Part shown: piece after piece, positions 60,853-64,000 of the stretch
Layout of the letters: the number at the start of each line of letters is the position of its first letter
Numbering within the stretch: the stretch's first letter is position 1
Assembly: GCA_964559865.1 (NCBI GenBank)
Contig: CAZLJD010000030.1
Location: 161,298 to 225,297, forward strand
Source: JAGHAJ01 sp964559865 [NCBI: uncultured Synergistota bacterium]
Lineage (GTDB): Bacteria > Synergistota > JAGHAJ01
Direction: 5' to 3'
Length of the DNA: 64,000 bases
Made by a program: the position numbers and the translations under genes
Notes under the pieces: model-generated
Seen by the model: only the letters and a program-made list of their open reading frames with translations
Databases searched by the model: none
What the model was told of the DNA's origin: nothing

Positions 60853-61950
60853 GTGCTGTTGTTGAAGAATGCTTATGTATTTTCACCTTCGGAGGTCGGA
60901 AAGAGAGACATCTTGATCTGCGGAGAGAGGATAATCTCCGTTGAAAAACGCATTCCGAAGCTGCCGTTAGATGTAGATGTGATAGACTTGAAGGACATGG
61001 TGATTACGCCCGGTTTTGTGGACCTTCACATGCACTTTGCAGGTGCTGGTGGGGAAGGCAGTCCGTTGAACAGGACGCCATGGCTGACGGTGAAGGACAT
61101 AGCTGGTGCGGGTGTAACGACTGCTGTTGGACTTCTCGGGACAGATGGGTGGACGAGGAGTCTGCTGGGACTTTTGCAGAAGGCTTATGCGCTTGAGCTG
61201 GAGGGGATATCCACCTACATATATGTGGGTTCCTATCAGGTTCCAGTGGTTACCATAACTGGCAGTATAGCTACTGACATAATTGCAATAGAGAAGGTTG
61301 TTGGCGTTGGGGAGATTGCCATAGGTGATCACCGATCTTCTTGGCCCACCGTGGACGAGATGGTGAAGATTGCATCTGAGGTTAGGGTAGCAGCGATGCT
61401 CAGTGGGAAGGTGGGTTTGGTGCACCTTCACACCGGTTCTCACCGTGACCCTCTTGAGGTCGTGAAGGAGGTTCTGAAGAGCACGGACATACCGTCTTAT
61501 CACTTCTTGCCTACTCACATGAATCGCAACGAAGATGTGCTTGATGTAGCGATGGACTACGCCATCAACGGTGGATTTGTGGACCTCACTGCCGTTACGA
61601 GAGAGTTGTCGGCGTCTGTGGCGACCGTGTATCTGGTGAATAACGGTGTGGAACTGGAGAGGATAACGATAAGCTCGGACGGTGGGGGTAGCCTGCCAGC
61701 ATTTGACGAAAAAGGAAACTTGAAGGAGATGAGAGTTGCCTCACCGAGGGTGCTGTTGGAAGAGTTCGTTGAGTTGAGGGACAAGATTGGAGTGGAAGAT
61801 GCTCTCAAGCCGTTTACCGTGAACCCTGCTGCTCGTCTGGGTTTGAGGCACAAGGGCAGAATAGATGTCGGTATGGATGCGGACATTCTCGTGTTCAGTA
61901 AGTCCTTTGAGCTGAAGGGTGTGATAGCCAAAGGTAGGAAGCTGCTGTAA
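60853..61950 (+). CDS. iadA: Beta-aspartyl (isoaspartyl) dipeptidase
   Basis: IadA hydrolyses isoaspartyl dipeptides from damaged proteins. The 365-residue amidohydrolase has HMHF (His59, His61), GVGEIAIGDHRSSWPT, LVHLHTGSH and ISSDGGGSLP, which match the family. In the E. coli enzyme the bridging ligand is a carboxylated Lys; here the position seems to be Glu in GVGEIA, a variant seen in other amidohydrolases. Several GTG codons open the frame; the one at 60853 fits the family N terminus and the spacing from AAGGGG. Its place inside the peptide importer operon suggests use of imported isoaspartyl peptides. Confidence 0.9.
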   Translation: MLLLKNAYVFSPSEVGKRDILICGERIISVEKRIPKLPLDVDVIDLKDMVITPGFVDLHMHFAGAGGEGSPLNRTPWLTVKDIAGAGVTTAVGLLGTDGWTRSLLGLLQKAYALELEGISTYIYVGSYQVPVVTITGSIATDIIAIEKVVGVGEIAIGDHRSSWPTVDEMVKIASEVRVAAMLSGKVGLVHLHTGSHRDPLEVVKEVLKSTDIPSYHFLPTHMNRNEDVLDVAMDYAINGGFVDLTAVTRELSASVATVYLVNNGVELERITISSDGGGSLPAFDEKGNLKEMRVASPRVLLEEFVELRDKIGVEDALKPFTVNPAARLGLRHKGRIDVGMDADILVFSKSFELKGVIAKGRKLL

Positions 61951-61960
61951 AGGAGGTGGT

Positions 61961-62026
61961 GTGGAATCAGGGGTAGCTTTATTGAGCGGTTCTTTCAAAA
62001 ACAATTGGGAGGTGAGTTGTAGATGA
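61961..62026 (+). CDS. Possible 21-codon leader ORF coupled to dppA
   Basis: After the iadA stop an AGGAGGTG site (61951-61958) precedes a GTG at 61961 that opens a 21-codon frame (begins MESGVALLSG). Its TGA at 62024-62026 overlaps the dppA ATG at 62023-62025 (ATGA). It may couple dppA translation to upstream ribosomes or be a chance frame. It has no family. Confidence 0.3.
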   Translation: MESGVALLSGSFKNNWEVSCR

Positions 62027-63582
62027 AGGGTAAGTTTTTAGCGTTGGTGTTAAGTGGAGTGCTGGTGATGGGGCTTTTAGTCGTCCCTGCCCTTGCGGGT
62101 GAGAAGGTTTTGAATGTCGGTCAGGGTGCAGAACCTGTGACTCTTGACCCGCAGAATGCAACGGATAATCCGTCTTACGAAGTGTGTCGTCATATATACG
62201 ATGGTCTTGTGGAGTTTGACAAGAAGCTGAACATCCACCCGAAGCTGGCGAAGAGGTGGACCGTTTCGAAGGACGGTAAGGTATGGACATTTTACTTGAG
62301 AAAGGGCATTAAGTTTCACAGCGGAGCGGAGTTTGACGCAACGGCGGTGAAGAAGAACTTTGATCGTCTGCTGACCGGCAAGTACAGGAGGAGCTCTCTT
62401 TACACACCGTTCATAAAAGAGGTCAAGGTGGTGAACAAGTACACGGTTCAGTTCATACTCAAGGTGCCTTTTGGGGCGTTTCTGCACATCCTTGCACACG
62501 GTGCTGGCTTGATACTCGATCCAACCCTGATAGACAAGCACGCCGACATAAAGCATCACCCTTCTGGGACGGGTCCTTTTAAGTTCAAGGAGTGGGTCCC
62601 TGGAGACCACATTACGCTGGTTGCCAACAAGGATTACTGGGGCGGCAGACCCAAGATAGACAAGATAGTCTTCAGGACGATACCGGAGGACACGAGCAGG
62701 ACAATGATGCTGGAGACGGGCGAGCTTGATGTAGCAGAAAGGGTTTCTCCGTTTGATGTTGCGCGCTTGCAGAAGAACAAGAACATAAAGCTTGACATTG
62801 CACCTTCTTTGAGGGTTATCTACATCTTGATCAACAACTACAGGATAAAGGATGTCAGAGTGAGGCGTGCGTTGAACTATGCGGTTGACAAGGAAGCTAT
62901 ATGCAAGAGCATACTGAAGGGCTTTGCGAAGCCAAATGCCTCTCCGCTTGCACCTCTCACATGGGGTTATGCGAAGGTTAAAGGTTACCCTTATAACCCC
63001 AAGAAAGCAAAGGAGTTGCTTGCAGAAGCCGGCTGGAAGGATACCAACGGGGACGGCATACTGGACAAGAACGGTAAGAAGTTTGTACTGAAATTCTTCT
63101 CTCCGCACGGCAGGTATCTCATGGACTACAAGGTTGCGGAGGCGGTTCAGGGTTACTTGAAGGCAGTAGGTATAGACGCAAAGCTTTCAACGGCAGACTG
63201 GGCTACATATCTTGCCTCTCTGCGCAAACCACCGGAGAAGGCAAAGTATGACCTTGCGCTGCTTGGCTGGGCTCCGTCCACCGGAGACGCAGACTGGGTC
63301 TTGAGGCCTCTGTTCCTCAGCACGATGTGGGCGCCCAAGGGAGGAAACAGGGCGTTTTACGCAAACAAGGAGGCAGACAAGTACATACTGGAGGGTATGA
63401 CGACGGTTGACCCGAAGAAGAGGAAAGAGGCATACCGCAAGGCGCAGGAGATCATAGTCCGTGATGCCCCGTGGATATTCCTGCATGTTCAGAAGACGAT
63501 AATAGGCTACCGCAAGAATGTTCACAATGTCATAGAGCTACCGCTGGAGATTCTGCTCGTAAAGTATGCGTGGAAGGATTAG
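62023..63582 (+). CDS. dppA: Peptide ABC transporter solute-binding protein (DppA type)
   Basis: The 519-residue product has a signal peptide (MKGKFLALVLSGVLVMGLLV, cleavage near residue 26) and belongs to the SBP family 5 of di- and oligopeptide binding proteins: VTLDPQNATDNPSYEV, YDGLVEFDKKLNIHPKLAKRW, KFHSGAEFDATAVKKNFDRL, GTGPFKFKEW and DVRVRRALNYAVDKEAI. No lipobox cysteine is seen, so it is a soluble periplasmic protein. GGGAGGTGAG precedes the ATG at 62023. It closes the operon before a terminator. Confidence 0.95.
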   Translation: MKGKFLALVLSGVLVMGLLVVPALAGEKVLNVGQGAEPVTLDPQNATDNPSYEVCRHIYDGLVEFDKKLNIHPKLAKRWTVSKDGKVWTFYLRKGIKFHSGAEFDATAVKKNFDRLLTGKYRRSSLYTPFIKEVKVVNKYTVQFILKVPFGAFLHILAHGAGLILDPTLIDKHADIKHHPSGTGPFKFKEWVPGDHITLVANKDYWGGRPKIDKIVFRTIPEDTSRTMMLETGELDVAERVSPFDVARLQKNKNIKLDIAPSLRVIYILINNYRIKDVRVRRALNYAVDKEAICKSILKGFAKPNASPLAPLTWGYAKVKGYPYNPKKAKELLAEAGWKDTNGDGILDKNGKKFVLKFFSPHGRYLMDYKVAEAVQGYLKAVGIDAKLSTADWATYLASLRKPPEKAKYDLALLGWAPSTGDADWVLRPLFLSTMWAPKGGNRAFYANKEADKYILEGMTTVDPKKRKEAYRKAQEIIVRDAPWIFLHVQKTIIGYRKNVHNVIELPLEILLVKYAWKD

Positions 63583-63590
63583 TCTGACTG

Positions 63591-63613
63591 GGGGGGGTTA
63601 ACGCCTCCCCTTT
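63591..63613 (+). terminator. Terminator after dppA
   Basis: GGGGGGG at 63591-63597 pairs with CCTCCCC at 63604-63610 (one G-U pair) around TTAACG and is followed by TTT and a T-rich stretch. Confidence 0.6.
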
Positions 63614-63616
63614 CCT

Positions 63617-63869
63617 GTATTTATTCAATTGTCAAGGAACGCATTTACCCCTTCACCTGTAATTGCAGTGGCAGTTATCAGGTGGGGTCCTGCAGTGCCT
63701 CGTGACACTCCTTAGCCCACTAAGTCTGACTTGGTGCCTGCTTGGTCTGATAGGCTCCTCTGTTATGCGGCAAACGAGCGGGGCTTCAAGCTCGCAACCC
63801 AACGGGCAATTTGGTATCTGTGTGAACACGAACACACACCTCCATAAACTATAAATACCCTATTACTAT
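63617..63869 (-). ncRNA. Candidate abundant structured non-coding RNA
   Basis: The last 418 bases hold no convincing protein gene. On the minus strand a perfect promoter (63876-63904) would start an RNA near 63869. The stretch folds well: GTATTTAT/ATAAATAC (63858-63851 with 63624-63617) can close the whole element; CGAGC/GCTCG hairpin at 63775-63794; AGTGTC-ACGA-GGCACT at 63709-63694; and a long hairpin at 63647-63688 with 4, 6 and 7-pair segments. I see no tmRNA, RNase P, SRP or riboswitch signature. A 6S-type RNA fits size and promoter, but I cannot prove it. Ends are estimates. Confidence 0.4.
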
Positions 63870-63875
63870 ACCTAT

Positions 63876-63904
63876 ATTATACGATAAGCAGACTAAAGTG
63901 TCAA
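63876..63904 (-). promoter_or_regulatory. Perfect consensus promoter with AT-rich upstream element
   Basis: On the minus strand TTGACA (63904-63899) and TATAAT (63881-63876) are perfect and 17 bases apart. Upstream lie an A/T tract (63916-63926) and two AGATAAAAA copies (63929-63921 and 63948-63940), as in UP elements of stable-RNA promoters. Confidence 0.8.
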
Positions 63905-64000
63905 TACCTGATACGAAAAATTTTTATCTTGGGGCGGTATTTTTATCTCAGAGGTATAAAAAACTATTGATTACCAACTTAGGGTGCGTGTATTATACTG

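Noticed and set aside
62077-63108. 343-codon minus-strand frame
   Set aside because: Antisense to dppA, which is certain.
63653-63854. Two short frames (60 and 63 codons) in the terminal gene-free region
   Set aside because: No ribosome site or family; the DNA is better explained as a structured RNA.
63600-63870. tmRNA, RNase P RNA, SRP RNA, cobalamin or TPP riboswitch
   Set aside because: The conserved core sequences of these RNAs were not found on either strand.
1-64000. CRISPR array, insertion sequence, prophage or integration site
   Set aside because: No regularly spaced repeats, transposase, phage genes or tRNA-end duplications were seen; gene content and style are uniform.

Overview
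The window comes from a bacterial chromosome of moderate GC content, densely packed, with many ATGA/GTGA overlaps and several convergent gene pairs that abut with almost no spacer. Two outer-envelope genes (an RlpA-type protein and several exported envelope proteins) suggest a diderm. Hydrogenase maturation (hypA, hypCDE), a metV-metF pair of the Wood-Ljungdahl type, two FeS radical SAM enzymes, a TRAP transporter and a peptide-uptake operon point to an anaerobe that uses hydrogen and small organic acids or peptides. The gene order uppS-cdsA-dxr-rseP-ispG-proS and rimP-nusA-ylxR-infB-ylxP-rbfA is widespread and does not fix the phylum. No 16S rRNA is present, so I do not assign one; Synergistota, Desulfobacterota or deeply branching relatives are all possible.

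Layout. 1-785: the end of a coiled-coil protein and a divergent hypothetical. 904-3299: gamma-glutamyltransferase and a TauE-type exporter. 3438-5649: hypA, then a phasin-like protein coupled to a radical SAM/SPASM-like enzyme, ending at a good terminator. 5728-13348: a long operon murJ-trkA-trkH-coaX-dusB-lysS. 13349-15237: a secreted protein and a divergent glycolipid-type glycosyltransferase. 15488-15643: tRNA-Glu and tRNA-Thr. 15646-17944 (minus): hypE, hypD, hypC. 18034-19770: CcdA with a cytoplasmic and a periplasmic thioredoxin, the latter with a rhodanese-like tail. 19776-23515 (minus): radical SAM, metV, metF, NifX-like protein, metallo-beta-lactamase-fold hydrolase. 23666-27540: small-multidrug-export-type protein, leuS, holA, converging on rpsT. 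27938-35414: yjbQ, uppS, cdsA, rlpA, dxr, rseP, ispG, proS (isoprenoid, lipid and envelope synthesis).

35431-44583 is the most unusual block: a degenerate sigma-54-type activator (no GAFTGA loop, altered Walker B, no arginine fingers), an AcoA/AcoB-type E1, a complete TRAP transporter embedded in the operon, the E2 subunit and a threonine-dehydrogenase-type enzyme; no E3 is present. 44637-47252: three exported envelope proteins (a helical one, a TPR one and a DUF1175-like one) and a second TauE exporter. 47255-55077 (minus): one long translation and transcription operon (rimP, nusA, ylxR, infB, ylxP, rbfA, nrnA, truB, ribF) ending with an HDOD protein, driven by a promoter that shares its -35 element with a divergent methyltransferase promoter and preceded by a leader hairpin. 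55964-63582: a peptide scavenging operon (M20 amidohydrolase, DppBCDF, isoaspartyl dipeptidase, DppA). The last 418 bases hold no convincing gene, but a perfect consensus promoter on the minus strand reads into a strongly structured stretch of about 250 nt, a candidate for an abundant non-coding RNA.
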